DNA of 64,000 bases, from positions 124,001 to 188,000 of the forward strand of contig NZ_BSOS01000065.1 of NCBI RefSeq assembly GCF_030160635.1, in the 5' to 3' direction. The notes beneath the pieces are model-generated. The model made no database searches. It was given only the letters and a program-made list of their open reading frames with translations, and was not told the origin of the DNA. Origin of the DNA: Acidocella aquatica. GTDB taxonomy: Bacteria; Pseudomonadota; Alphaproteobacteria; Acetobacterales; Acetobacteraceae. Of the stretch, positions 25,470 through 37,027 are shown piece by piece (the stretch's first letter is position 1; each line of letters opens with the position of its first letter). The position numbers and the translations under genes are program-made.

Positions 25470-26732
25470 ATGCCGCGTGAGCGCAACCGCCGGATCTTGT
25501 TCATCTCCGGCATCGGCCTGGGCCAGCGCGCGGCGCAGCTGCTCAGCACGCTCATAACCCTGCCGCTGGTGCTGCATGCGCTGGGCCTGGCGGGGTTCGG
25601 CATCTGGGGGGCGGCCACCTCGCTGGCCTGGCTGTCGAGCATGCTCGACCTCGGCCTCGGCAGCGCGCTGCTCTCCCTGTTGCCGCAGGCCAAGGCCGCC
25701 GGGCAAAGCGCTGCTCTGCATCGTTATATCACCGCCTCGCTGTGCATCGCCGCTTGCCTCTCGCTGCTGGTCCTGGGCGGTGGCGCGGCGCTCTGGCTTG
25801 GCGGGCAACATCTCCTCTCCGCCCCCTTTTTGGCCGCGGTCATCCTGCTCGCGTTGAACATTCCGCTCAATATATCACGCGACATCTGGTTCGGCCTGCA
25901 CAAGGGCTACATCGCCGGCTATTGGGATTTCGCGCAGACCCTCCTCACCCTGGCGCTTCTCCTGCTCGCCGCCTGGTGGGGCGGCGGCATCACGATCATG
26001 ACAATCGCCGTCTACGCCGCCATGCTCGCCATCAACGCCGCCAGCCTCGCCCATGCGCTGCTGCGCCACCCTGAGCTGCGCCCGCGCGCGCCGCCGGCCA
26101 TCGCCGCGCTGCGCGAAATCCTCACGCGCGGCAGCCTGCTCTTTGCCATCACCATCGCAGCTTCCTGCGCCTATTCGTTTGACACCCTCTTAGCACTGCA
26201 CTGGCGGGGCGCCGCCGCCGCCGCCCAAATGGTCATCGCCATGCGCGTCTGCACCACCGCCATCGGCTTCCTCAACATCATCACCCAGCCGCTCTGGCCG
26301 GAATTTGTTGAAGCCGCGGCCGAAGGTGACCTGCTCTGGCTGAAAAAAATCCTGCGGCACGGCACATTGCTCACAAGCGCGCTGGCCATCGCCGGGTCAG
26401 CGCTGATCGTGGCCTTCGGCGCGCCGGTGCTGCGCTGGTGGCTGCATCAGGATATGCACATAACCCAGGCCTTCCTCTGGGTCATGGCCGCCTGGATCAT
26501 CGCCCTGAACCTGCCGCGCATCGCGGGACTTTATCTGAATGCGGTCAGCGAACTGAAATTCCAGATATACCTGCTTACCGCGGCCGCCCTGCTCGGCTTC
26601 ATCCTCAAATATTTCGCCGTGAAAAGCTTCGGCGCGGCCGGCATCCTCGCCGCCACCCCCATTCTCTGGCTGCTCATTGTAGCCCCAGCCTATTTCTGGC
26701 TCGCCTGGGGGCGGGTGCAACGAGGAAACTAG
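25470..26732 (+). CDS. Polysaccharide flippase (MOP/Wzx-like)
   Basis: A 420-residue polytopic membrane protein with about 12 helices. The start MPRERNRRILFISGIGLGQRAAQLLSTLITLPLVLHALG is typical of Wzx/MurJ-type flippases that move undecaprenyl-linked oligosaccharides across the inner membrane, as is the SMLDLGLGSALLSLLPQAKAAG segment. It is the last gene of the surface-glycan locus and is divergent from the epimerase. It ends in TAG, immediately followed by a tandem dispersed repeat. Confidence 0.85.
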   Translation: MPRERNRRILFISGIGLGQRAAQLLSTLITLPLVLHALGLAGFGIWGAATSLAWLSSMLDLGLGSALLSLLPQAKAAGQSAALHRYITASLCIAACLSLLVLGGGAALWLGGQHLLSAPFLAAVILLALNIPLNISRDIWFGLHKGYIAGYWDFAQTLLTLALLLLAAWWGGGITIMTIAVYAAMLAINAASLAHALLRHPELRPRAPPAIAALREILTRGSLLFAITIAASCAYSFDTLLALHWRGAAAAAQMVIAMRVCTTAIGFLNIITQPLWPEFVEAAAEGDLLWLKKILRHGTLLTSALAIAGSALIVAFGAPVLRWWLHQDMHITQAFLWVMAAWIIALNLPRIAGLYLNAVSELKFQIYLLTAAALLGFILKYFAVKSFGAAGILAATPILWLLIVAPAYFWLAWGRVQRGN

Positions 26733-26939
26733 CGCCTGATCGCTTTAATTGCGATCAGGACCTAGCCGTTTTTCTGAGGGCGATTCACGCTTTCGGCTCG
26801 CTCGGTTGAGCGAACCTCAAACGATCGCACTCTAGGTCCTGATCGCTTTAATTGCGATCAGGACCTAGCCGTTTTTCTGAGGGCGATTCACGCTTTCGGC
26901 TCGCTCGGTTGAGCAAACCTCAAACGATCGCACTCTAGC
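26729..26939. repeat. Tandem pair of the dispersed two-hairpin repeat
   Basis: Two direct copies with a 103-base period (26735-26837 and 26838 to about 26939), differing at one base inside the second hairpin (GAGCGAACC versus GAGCAAACC). In each, CCTGATCGC/GCGATCAGG form a 9-base hairpin with a 7-base AT loop, and the Ser-Leu-like palindrome GGCTCGCTC forms the other. The reverse complement of about 74 bases matches 8940-9014 almost exactly. The pair lies between the convergent flippase and gyrB genes; the flippase TAG stop touches its left edge. Confidence 0.9.
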
Positions 26940-26986
26940 GCCGAGGGGCGCCGCCCCCCGGTTTAACGAAACGCCCAGACACAGCC

Positions 26987-29494
<2,508 letters not shown>

Positions 29495-29506
29495 CTAATC
29501 CGGGGC

Positions 29507-30754
29507 TTAGGGTATCTCCGCCGAGGAGGTGGCTCCCAGCGCCTTGGCCAGGGTGGCGATGGCATCGCGGAAGGGGCCGCGGACCGAAGCGGCGGGTGTG
29601 CCGAACTGGCTTGCCTTTGGCACGGAGCGCGGGAGATCGGGGATCACCGCATCAAAGCGCAGCCCCAGGCTCTGCTCCATATAGCTTTGGGAGAGCCCCC
29701 CCGGCGTTTGCGCCCTGTTGAGCACAACCAGCGGGCGCGAGGATTGCGAACGCTCACCCGGCAGGGTGTGCAGCCGCTCCAGGTTGCGCACGGAGACCAT
29801 GCTGGGGTCCATCACGATGATCCGCTGCTGGGCCAGGTTCAACAGGTCGCGCGAGAAGGGGGAGAGGCGGTTGCCGGCATCCATGACGACAAAATTATAG
29901 CGTGCGTGCAGCGCGCTGATGAGCGTGCCGCCGCTGCCTGGCTTGTAGGTGAAATCCTTGTCCAGCCCTTCCTGCCCGGCCAGCACATGCAACCGGTCCC
30001 CGGCTGGCTGCATCGAGCGCTCCAGCAGCAGCTGGTCCACCCGTTCGGGCACGGCCAGCGCCGTCCCCAGGCCGTTGTTGACATTCAGGTTGAGGTTGAG
30101 CGCGATGGTGCCTGTATGCAGCTCGGCATCCACCAGCGCGGTGTGGCGGTGCAGCTCGTTGCCGATCAGCCAGGCGAGGTTGGTGGCGACGGTAGAGGTG
30201 CCGACACCGCCGCGGGTGCCCGCGAACACCACGAACCGCCCGCTGCGCCTGACCGTGTTGTCCTTCGCCATATTGCTGATGATGGGAAGAAAATTCTGTT
30301 CCAGCGTGGCGTGATTGAGGGGTTTTGGCAGATATTCCTTAATCCCCATGCCCTTGGTGACGGTCCGGTAAAAATTCACGTTGATGGTCTCGCCGATGGC
30401 CATCACGACGGTTCCAGGCTCGACCACCTCGGCCAGTTCCATCACGGCGTTAATCGGCTGATCCTCGCCCGAGAGGTCGATCAGCACGATCTCGGGCGTG
30501 GTCATGGCCGAGAGAATGGCCAGGCTGGCGCGGAAATCCACCACGTGGATCTGGTTGCTATCGCGCAGCTGCGGCGCCAGCACCGTATGCAGCATCCTCG
30601 CACTGGCCTCATCGCGCGCGAAGCCGATGAATTTTTCCCGTTTGGGGAGGCTCTGGTCCGGCGGGAGTGGTTGCGCGAAGGCGGCGTTGTATGAGGGAGC
30701 GACCCTGGAGGGGGTCAGCTTCGGGAAAGAGCTCGATGCATTTATACCAGACAT
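29507..30754 (-). CDS. cpaE: CpaE-like MinD/ParA-family ATPase
   Basis: A 415-residue protein of the Tad-pilus localisation family. Residues about 40-165 form a receiver-like domain without an obvious full phospho-acceptor set (VLIDLSGEDQP). The ATPase domain has a deviant Walker A, FAGTRGGVGTSTVATNLAW, with Arg and Thr replacing the signature Lys residues, followed by ALVDAELHTGTIAL and FVVMDAGNRLSPFS. CpaE recruits the Tad secretion ATPase to the pole. No cpaA-F or tad genes are adjacent, so this is a lone copy upstream of gyrB. Confidence 0.85.
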   Translation of the reverse strand: MSGINASSSFPKLTPSRVAPSYNAAFAQPLPPDQSLPKREKFIGFARDEASARMLHTVLAPQLRDSNQIHVVDFRASLAILSAMTTPEIVLIDLSGEDQPINAVMELAEVVEPGTVVMAIGETINVNFYRTVTKGMGIKEYLPKPLNHATLEQNFLPIISNMAKDNTVRRSGRFVVFAGTRGGVGTSTVATNLAWLIGNELHRHTALVDAELHTGTIALNLNLNVNNGLGTALAVPERVDQLLLERSMQPAGDRLHVLAGQEGLDKDFTYKPGSGGTLISALHARYNFVVMDAGNRLSPFSRDLLNLAQQRIIVMDPSMVSVRNLERLHTLPGERSQSSRPLVVLNRAQTPGGLSQSYMEQSLGLRFDAVIPDLPRSVPKASQFGTPAASVRGPFRDAIATLAKALGATSSAEIP

Positions 30755-30945
30755 ATAGGCAATCCTCCGGGTGAGGGGCCGCCGGACTTGCCGCCGGACA
30801 AGTCTTTTTCAACAGATCAAGATTGCCGGGGCGTTAATGGATCAACCCTGGATCGAAAAATTATGAATAAATGTTTGCGGCGCGTGGCTTTTCGCGGCGC
30901 GCCGCATTCGCTATCAGCCGTGTCTCATTCTTGATTGGATTTAAT

Positions 30946-31881
30946 ATGGCTAAACAAAAGCGGGGCCGCAAGCTCGACGGCTGGCTGATTCTGGATAAAC
31001 CCCAGGGAATCACCAGTACGCAGGCGGTAAACAAGGTGAAGCGCGCGCTGGATGCGCAGAAGGCGGGGCATGGCGGCACGCTGGACCCGCTGGCCACCGG
31101 TATTCTGCCGATCGCTTTGGGCAATGCGACCAAAACCGTGCCTTATGTCATGGATGGGACCAAACTTTACCATTTCACCATCCGCTTCGGCGAGGCGCGC
31201 GACACCGATGATGCCGAGGGCGCGGTGACGGCGACCTCGGATGCGCGGCCCACGGATGAGCAGATAAGAGCGGCGCTCCCCGCGTTCCGGGGCAGTATCA
31301 TGCAGATTCCGCCCGCTTTTTCGGCCATCAAGGTCGATGGCGAGCGCGCCTATGACCTGGCGCGCGCCGGAGCCCCGCCGGAGTTGCCGGCGCGCCCCGC
31401 GCAGGTTGACCGTTTTGAGCTGATCGGCCGGCCCGATGCCGACACCGCCGAATTTGAGGTGGAGTCCGGCAAGGGGGTTTATATGCGCTCGCTGGCCCGC
31501 GACCTCTCCGCCGCCTGCGGCACGGTCGGGCATATCGTGGTGCTGCGCCGCCTGCGCGTGGGGCCATTCCTGGAAAACATGGCGGTTAGTATGGACACGA
31601 TCCTCGATCCGTCGCATACGCCCCAGGCACTTGCCGAGCTTGTTCGGCCGCTCGAGACCGCGCTGGACGACATCCCGGCACTGGCCCTGACGGCAGTAGA
31701 GGCTCATGCCCTCTCACAAGGCCAGCCGATTAACCTGGTTGACCTGATGGGGCGGATTCCAGATGCCGCCAATCCTGATGAAGGGCTGGTTCGCGTACTG
31801 GCGGCGGGGCGCGTTCTGGCGCTGGCCCGACTCTCTGATGGGTGGCTGAAGCCGGAGCGGTTGATTCAACAATTTTCGTGA
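30946..31881 (+). CDS. truB: tRNA pseudouridine(55) synthase
   Basis: A 311-residue enzyme that makes pseudouridine 55 in the T-loop of tRNAs. The ATG at 30946 ([19 protein letters not shown]) matches the family start. The catalytic Asp is in [19 protein letters not shown], and further signatures are [21 protein letters not shown] and [15 protein letters not shown]. The C-terminal PUA-like region follows. rpsO begins 11 bases downstream, the standard truB-rpsO pairing. Confidence 0.97.
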   Translation: MAKQKRGRKLDGWLILDKPQGITSTQAVNKVKRALDAQKAGHGGTLDPLATGILPIALGNATKTVPYVMDGTKLYHFTIRFGEARDTDDAEGAVTATSDARPTDEQIRAALPAFRGSIMQIPPAFSAIKVDGERAYDLARAGAPPELPARPAQVDRFELIGRPDADTAEFEVESGKGVYMRSLARDLSAACGTVGHIVVLRRLRVGPFLENMAVSMDTILDPSHTPQALAELVRPLETALDDIPALALTAVEAHALSQGQPINLVDLMGRIPDAANPDEGLVRVLAAGRVLALARLSDGWLKPERLIQQFS

Positions 31882-31892
31882 AGGATATCACG

Positions 31893-32162
31893 ATGTCGAT
31901 TACGCCAGAGCGCCGCACGGCGCTGATTGCCGAATACGCGACCGCCGAACATGACACCGGCAGCCCCGAAGTGCAGGTTGCCCTGCTCTCCGAGCGCATC
32001 TCCAACCTTACCGAGCATCTCAAGACCCACGCGAAGGATTTCCATTCGCGCCGTGGCCTGCTCGTGCTGGTTGGCCAGCGCCGCTCGCTGCTGGACTACC
32101 TGAAGCGCAAGAATGTGAAGCGCTACCAGGACCTGATCGGCCGGTTGAGCCTGCGCCGCTGA
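31893..32162 (+). CDS. rpsO: 30S ribosomal protein S15
   Basis: An 89-residue protein that binds 16S rRNA helix 22 early in 30S assembly. ATG 31893 ([28 protein letters not shown]) is preceded by a GAAGGA site. The sequence shows the conserved [14 protein letters not shown] and [20 protein letters not shown] blocks. It is followed by a strong terminator. pnp, which often follows rpsO, is absent from this position. Confidence 0.98.
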   Translation: MSITPERRTALIAEYATAEHDTGSPEVQVALLSERISNLTEHLKTHAKDFHSRRGLLVLVGQRRSLLDYLKRKNVKRYQDLIGRLSLRR

Positions 32163-32182
32163 TTTTTCAGAAGTGACATTAA

Positions 32183-32217
32183 AAGCGCCGTGTGGGAAAC
32201 CGCACGGCGCTTTTTTT
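32183..32217 (+). terminator. Intrinsic terminator after rpsO
   Basis: A 12-base stem beginning AGCGCCGTG, with one G-T wobble, closed by a GAAA tetraloop and followed by T7. It lies about 20 bases after the rpsO stop. The following 208 bases to the P450 start hold no gene. Confidence 0.93.
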
Positions 32218-32425
32218 ATGCGCCTACGGGCGCCTCACGCGGCGCATTCGCGGGCAACATATTGTTCTTACACCCCAATTTGCGCGGGTTTGGTATAAAA
32301 ACGGCGCCTTCAGAATTGATACGCAACTTAACTTTATTCTCCAGCTAAAGTATTGTAGCTTACAAAATGGGAGATACCTCGGCGCGTGGGGTGTCCGCAT
32401 ATAAAAATACCGGAGGAGAATTGCG

Positions 32426-33670
32426 ATGGACCAGGCTGTTACCCTTGCCAATTTTGACTTCAGCCATGCCGGTGAACTCGGCGACCGGCTGTTCCCGATC
32501 CTCAATGAACTGCGCGAGAGCGACCCGGTGCATTGGGATGAGAAGTCCAGATGTTGGATCGTGACGCGGCATGCCGATATCATGGATGCGCTCTACGGGC
32601 GGGTTCCGGTGAGCAACGTGCGGCTGGCGCAGGCGTCTATTTCGGCGATTCCGCAAGCGCAATGGGCGGAGAAACTGCCAAACCTGGTTAAATACTCCCC
32701 CTACCAGATCACCAATATGGACCCGCCAAACCACACGCGGATGCGCGGGCTGTTGACCAAGGCGTTCAGCCGCAACGTGGTGGAGGCGCTGCGGCCCTAT
32801 GCGAAGGGTATTATCGCCGGGCTGATGGAAAAGCTGCGCGCGCCGGGAGAGATTGAGTTTGCCGATATTGCGCTGGCGCTGCCGGGCAATGTGATTTTGA
32901 AGCTGCTGGGGCTGCCGGAGGAATTTTATCCACGCCTGCGGGTGTGGGCGAATGATGTGATGGTGGGGCTGGGCACGCCGAACCCGCAGGGCGAATGGGT
33001 GATCGCCGCCGACCGCGCATTTGCCGAGCTGACCGCCGCGGTGCTGCCCATCATCAAGGACCGGCGCGAGACCCCGCACCGGGCGGATGATTTCATCTCC
33101 TCGCTGGTTTACGCCAAGGACGGCAAGGACGGGTTGAGCGAGGATGAGATTGTCGGCGTGTTGCAGGTGGCGGTGATCGCCGGGCATGACACGACGGCAA
33201 ATTCGATGACGCTGGGGATTGAGAAACTGGCGCGCGATGCGAAAGCCTGGGCGTATATGGCGGATCATCCCGAGCAGATGATGAATGCGGTGCTGGAGCT
33301 GATGCGCTACTCGGCGATGTCAGCCGCGCAGAACCGCGCGGTGGCGGCGGATTTTGAGTGGCATGGCAAGCAGATAAAAAAAGGCGATACGATATTTTTG
33401 ATGCATGCGGCCGGGAACCGCGATCCGCGCGCTTATGAAAATCCGGAGGTGCTGGATTTGTCGCGCACGAATGACCAGTCGCTGACCTTCGCGCCGGGGA
33501 TTCATCATTGCATAGGGCATCTGCTGGCGAAAATGCAGTTGACCGAATTTTTCGCGGCGCTGACTGAGAATTTTTCCGGGGCGGAGGTGCTCGATGCTGA
33601 GGTGAAATTCGCCAATATTCTGGCGTTCAGGGCGATACCTTCGTTGCGGATGAAGTTTTATCCGCGGTAG
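32426..33670 (+). CDS. Cytochrome P450 monooxygenase
   Basis: A 414-residue soluble bacterial P450. ATG 32426 follows GGAGGAG. The I-helix oxygen motif is VIAGHDTTANSM (about 251-262), the K-helix ExxR is in VLELMRYSAM, and the heme ligand Cys is in LTFAPGIHHCIGHLLAKMQ (about 371-389), a full match to FxxGxxxCxG. Redox partners (ferredoxin and reductase) are not adjacent. A SnoaL-like gene starts 10 bases downstream, so both probably act on the same small organic substrate, which I cannot name. Confidence 0.96.
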   Translation: MDQAVTLANFDFSHAGELGDRLFPILNELRESDPVHWDEKSRCWIVTRHADIMDALYGRVPVSNVRLAQASISAIPQAQWAEKLPNLVKYSPYQITNMDPPNHTRMRGLLTKAFSRNVVEALRPYAKGIIAGLMEKLRAPGEIEFADIALALPGNVILKLLGLPEEFYPRLRVWANDVMVGLGTPNPQGEWVIAADRAFAELTAAVLPIIKDRRETPHRADDFISSLVYAKDGKDGLSEDEIVGVLQVAVIAGHDTTANSMTLGIEKLARDAKAWAYMADHPEQMMNAVLELMRYSAMSAAQNRAVAADFEWHGKQIKKGDTIFLMHAAGNRDPRAYENPEVLDLSRTNDQSLTFAPGIHHCIGHLLAKMQLTEFFAALTENFSGAEVLDAEVKFANILAFRAIPSLRMKFYPR

Positions 33671-33680
33671 GGGGGCTGGC

Positions 33681-34484
33681 ATGCTCAAGGCGAAAGTGCG
33701 GGCGTTTTTCGGTGTGCTGGCCAGTGGAGATTTGAACGCGCTGGAGCGGCTGGTTGCGGATGCCTATGTGCCCCATTGCGCGAAACTTGCAGGTGTGCCG
33801 GTGTTGCAAGCAGGGCGCGAGGCGCTGCGGCGGCGGCTGGCCGCGCGCGGGGCGCTGCCGCACCAGGTTTTTCGAATTGTCGCCGATGGCGATTTTGTTT
33901 TTGCGCAGGTGAGATATGATGGCGCGGTACCGGTTTCCGGCGCCGATATTTTCCGGTTTGATGATACCGGGATGATTGTTGAGCATTGGAATTCACGCCA
34001 GTTTATTCCACAGGATTCTCTAAACGGCGTGGACAGGTTTGCCGGCGGCGGTAATGCGGATTTGCCGGTGAGCGCGGCGCGGCGGGCGGAGATGAAAACG
34101 GTAATGACCAGCGTTTTGCTGAATATGTGGAGCAAGGGCAACGCGGCGCTGGTGCCGGTTTATTACGATGAGTCATATATTCAGCATAACCCTGACATGC
34201 CGGGCGGGTTTCATCGCATCAAGGAAATTGTCGAGACGGAGATTCCAAAATACATCGCAGCAACCGGCGGGGATTTCCCGGTGGATATTCATTTGATGGG
34301 CGCCGGGGGTGATTTGATCTACGTCTATCACAGTGTTTTTATGGCGGGGATCAATCGCAACGACGGGGCGCGCTCAACGAATACGGATATTTTCCGCATG
34401 AATGCGGAGAACCGGATGATTGAGCATTGGGATGTGTTGGAGATTGAGGGCGATAAATTGGCGGATGACGCGACGTTGTTTTAG
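33681..34484 (+). CDS. Tandem SnoaL-like (NTF2-fold) protein
   Basis: A 267-residue protein with two NTF2/SnoaL-like halves. Residues about 1-115 contain DIFRFDDTGMIVEHWNSRQFIPQDS and residues about 130-265 contain the parallel DIFRMNAENRMIEHWDVLEI. The second half also has YYDESYIQHNPDMPGGFHRIKE, close to the predicted SnoaL-like aldol-condensation family. Such folds isomerise or hydrolyse small organics such as polyketide or steroid-like compounds. It is co-transcribed with the P450 (10-base gap). The first half looks less conserved and may be non-catalytic. Confidence 0.85.
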   Translation: MLKAKVRAFFGVLASGDLNALERLVADAYVPHCAKLAGVPVLQAGREALRRRLAARGALPHQVFRIVADGDFVFAQVRYDGAVPVSGADIFRFDDTGMIVEHWNSRQFIPQDSLNGVDRFAGGGNADLPVSAARRAEMKTVMTSVLLNMWSKGNAALVPVYYDESYIQHNPDMPGGFHRIKEIVETEIPKYIAATGGDFPVDIHLMGAGGDLIYVYHSVFMAGINRNDGARSTNTDIFRMNAENRMIEHWDVLEIEGDKLADDATLF

Positions 34485-34493
34485 GGGGGGGAG

Positions 34494-34513
34494 ATGCCAG
34501 CTTTCGCTGGCAT
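34494..34513. repeat. Short perfect hairpin between convergent genes
   Basis: ATGCCAGC pairs with GCTGGCAT around a TTTC loop, 9 bases after the SnoaL-like stop and 34 bases beyond the convergent pseudouridine synthase stop. There is no T-tract. It resembles the short REP-like hairpins found between genes in many Proteobacteria and may terminate or stabilise transcripts. Confidence 0.5.
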
Positions 34514-34546
34514 GACGGTGAAAATTCCGGGGCGCAGCCTTGGTGC

Positions 34547-35518
34547 CTAGGGTGTCCGTTTCGGTTTCATCGTCTCCGGGATGGTAAAACCCAGGTGTAA
34601 AAAACTGTCGCGCATGTGTTTGGGCAGGGGGGCTTCTACCGTCAGGAAGCCGCCGTCAGGGTGGGGGAATGACAATCGCCGGGCGTGCAGGTGCAGTTGC
34701 GGCGCGAAACCGTCGGCGAAGGCCTGGCCGTAGGCGGCGTCGCCCAGAATGGGGGTGCCGAGTGCGAGCATGTGGGCGCGTAGCTGGTGCATGCGCCCGG
34801 TTTGGGGTTGCAGCTCCATCCAGGCGAATTTTTTGCCCGCATATTCCACCACGCGGTAGCCGGTGACGGCTTTCAGCGCTTCGGGGTCTTTGCGGCTGGC
34901 GGGCTCGGAGCGGGACATGCCGCTGACTTCCACGCGCACCAGGGGAAGGTCGATGCGGCCTTCCAGCACATCGGGCACGCCCCAGACCAGCGCCCAATAG
35001 GTTTTTTCAACATCGCGCCCGCGGAAGGCGGTGGCGAGCTTGCTGGCGGGTTTTACGCCGCGCGCCAGCAGCAGAACGCCGGAGGTGTCGCGGTCCAGCC
35101 GGTGGACGAGTTTGGGGCGCTCGGTGCCCTCGAAGCGCAGGGCATCCAGCATGCCGTCGAGATGCACAGTGATGCCGCTGCCGCCCTGGCTGGCGAGGCC
35201 GGCGGGCTTGTTGAGCACGATCACGGAGTCATCCCGGTAGAGGATCATGGCCTCCAGGTCGCGGATCATATGCGGGTCCATGGTCATCACCTGCCGGACC
35301 TTGGGCATTTCCTTCGGCGGGGTGATCTCGGGCGCGGTGACGCTATCACCCAGGGCGAGGCGCGTATTGGCCTCGGCCTTGGCGCCGTTCACCCGGATTT
35401 TGCCCGCGCGCAGGAATTTTTGGATATGCGCCTGGGTCAGCCCCTCGACATTGCGGCGCAAAAAACGGTCGAGGCGAGTGCCGGTCTCGGCCTCGGGTAC
35501 TTCAAATGTAAGAGTCAT
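34547..35518 (-). CDS. rluC: RluC-type 23S rRNA pseudouridine synthase
   Basis: A 323-residue RluA-superfamily enzyme. The ATG at 35518 (MTLTFEVPEAETGTRLDRFL) overlaps the rarA stop by 4 bases. An N-terminal S4 RNA-binding domain (about 12-75) is followed by the catalytic core with VLNKPAGLASQGG, the catalytic Asp in LVHRLDRDTSGVLLLAR, ATAFRGRDVEKTYWALVWG and the C-terminal PQTGRMHQLRAHM. S4 plus core fits RluC (U955/2504/2580), though RluD-like specificity is possible. Confidence 0.9.
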   Translation of the reverse strand: MTLTFEVPEAETGTRLDRFLRRNVEGLTQAHIQKFLRAGKIRVNGAKAEANTRLALGDSVTAPEITPPKEMPKVRQVMTMDPHMIRDLEAMILYRDDSVIVLNKPAGLASQGGSGITVHLDGMLDALRFEGTERPKLVHRLDRDTSGVLLLARGVKPASKLATAFRGRDVEKTYWALVWGVPDVLEGRIDLPLVRVEVSGMSRSEPASRKDPEALKAVTGYRVVEYAGKKFAWMELQPQTGRMHQLRAHMLALGTPILGDAAYGQAFADGFAPQLHLHARRLSFPHPDGGFLTVEAPLPKHMRDSFLHLGFTIPETMKPKRTP

Positions 35519-36837
35519 GCGCCCTCTTCGCGCAATTTCGCCCAATAAGCGAGCCTCTTGGCGATATCGCGCTCAAAACCGCGCTGCACGGGGCGGTAGA
35601 AGTCCGGGCGGCCCATGCCTTCGGGGAAGTAGTTATCGCCCGAGAAGCCTTCGTCAGTGTCGTGGTCATAGGTGTAGCCCTCGCCATAACCGAGGTTTTT
35701 CATCAGCTTGGTCGGGGCGTTGAGGATGTTTTGGGGCGGCATGAGGCTGCCCGTCTCCTTCGCGGCGCGGTTGGCAGCACCCAGAGCCTTGTAGGCGGCG
35801 TTCGATTTGGGGGCGGTGGCGAGATAGAGCACGGCCTGGGCGATGCAGAGCTCGCCCTCGGGGGAGCCGAGGCGCTCGTAAGCGTCCCACGCGGCCAGGG
35901 CCTGCACCAAAGCCTGCGGGTCGGCCAGGCCAATGTCCTCGGAGGCGAAGCGGGTGAGCCGCCGGGCGATGAAGCGCGGGTCTTCGCCGCCTGCGAACAT
36001 GCGGGCCAGCCAGTAGAGGGCGGCGTCGGCATCCGAGCCGCGCATGGATTTATGCAGCGCGCTGATGAGGTTGTAGTGTTCCTCGCGGTCGCGGTCATAA
36101 AGTGCGGCGCGGCGCGAGAGCAGGCGGCTTAAGTCTTCTTCATTTAAATTTAAAGTTCCGGCGCTGGGGAGCGAGAAAAGCTGTTCGGCCATGTTGAGCA
36201 GGGCGCGGCCGTCGCCATCGGCCATGGCGCGCAGCATCGCGCGGGCCTGGGGGGTTAGCGGGAGGCGCAGCCCCGTTTCAGCCTCGGCGCGCTGGAGGAG
36301 AAGCTCCATGGCCTCGTCGTCCAGCCGCCGCAACACCAGCACCTGGCAGCGCGAAAGCAGCGCGCCGTTGAGGGCGAAGGAGGGGTTCTCGGTGGTGGCG
36401 CCGACCAGCACGATGGTCCCGGCCTCGACCACGGGAAGAAAGGCGTCCTGTTGCGCGCGGTTGAAGCGGTGGATTTCGTCAACAAAAAGAAGCGTGGCGC
36501 GGCCTGCTTTTTTTAGCTTCAGCGCATCGTCGAACACGCGCTTGAGATCGGCCACGCCGGAAAAGACCGCGGAGATCTGCGTGAAGTGCAAATTGGCGCC
36601 GGCGGCGAGCAGGCGCGCGATGGTGGTTTTGCCAACGCCCGGCGGCCCCCAGAGGATGAGCGAGGCGAGCGAGCCGCGGGCCAGCATTCCGGTAAGGCTG
36701 CCCTGCGGCCCAAGCAGATGTTCCTGGCCTGCAATGTCCGCCAGGGCACGCGGGCGCAGGCGCTCGGCCAGGGGCTGGCCCTGTGTCGGCAACGATTCGG
36801 CGGCGGCGGGGGCGAACAGATCATCCTCGGACATCAT
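35515..36837 (-). CDS. rarA: Replication-associated recombination protein A (AAA+ ATPase)
   Basis: A 440-residue MgsA/RarA/WRNIP1-type ATPase that acts at stalled replication forks. Two adjacent ATGs (36837 and 36834) can start it. Walker A is WGPPGVGKTTIARL, Walker B LLFVDEIHRFNRAQQDAFLP, sensor 1 VGATTENPSFALN, and the RarA tetramerisation region includes LISALHKSMRGSDADAALYWLARM. The C-terminus has KNLGYGEGYTYDHD and the typical YFPEGM. It overlaps rluC by 4 bases. Confidence 0.96.
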   Translation of the reverse strand: MMSEDDLFAPAAAESLPTQGQPLAERLRPRALADIAGQEHLLGPQGSLTGMLARGSLASLILWGPPGVGKTTIARLLAAGANLHFTQISAVFSGVADLKRVFDDALKLKKAGRATLLFVDEIHRFNRAQQDAFLPVVEAGTIVLVGATTENPSFALNGALLSRCQVLVLRRLDDEAMELLLQRAEAETGLRLPLTPQARAMLRAMADGDGRALLNMAEQLFSLPSAGTLNLNEEDLSRLLSRRAALYDRDREEHYNLISALHKSMRGSDADAALYWLARMFAGGEDPRFIARRLTRFASEDIGLADPQALVQALAAWDAYERLGSPEGELCIAQAVLYLATAPKSNAAYKALGAANRAAKETGSLMPPQNILNAPTKLMKNLGYGEGYTYDHDTDEGFSGDNYFPEGMGRPDFYRPVQRGFERDIAKRLAYWAKLREEGA

Positions 36838-37027
36838 TCCATTGTAGCCCGCGCGCGGGCCGGATTGAAGCGGGGGTCTCGTTGCGCTTTTAGCGCGGCA
36901 GGTGCAGAATGATATTGCGCTGCACTTGCTCAAGCAGGGCCTTGGCCGATTTGTGCCGATGGCCGCCTTTTGAGCTGGCCGTGCAAGCGTGTAAATTTCC
37001 GAACAGCTAGCTTATGAAAGTAGTCCG

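Noticed and set aside
26735-26939. Tandem repeat as a CRISPR array
   Set aside because: There are only two copies, directly adjacent with no variable spacers, the unit is 103 bases, and no cas genes are nearby.
30785-30809. A GACTTG/CAAGTC hairpin followed by T5 upstream of truB
   Set aside because: It points in the plus direction, but no plus-strand gene precedes it and the stem is only 6 bases; probably chance.
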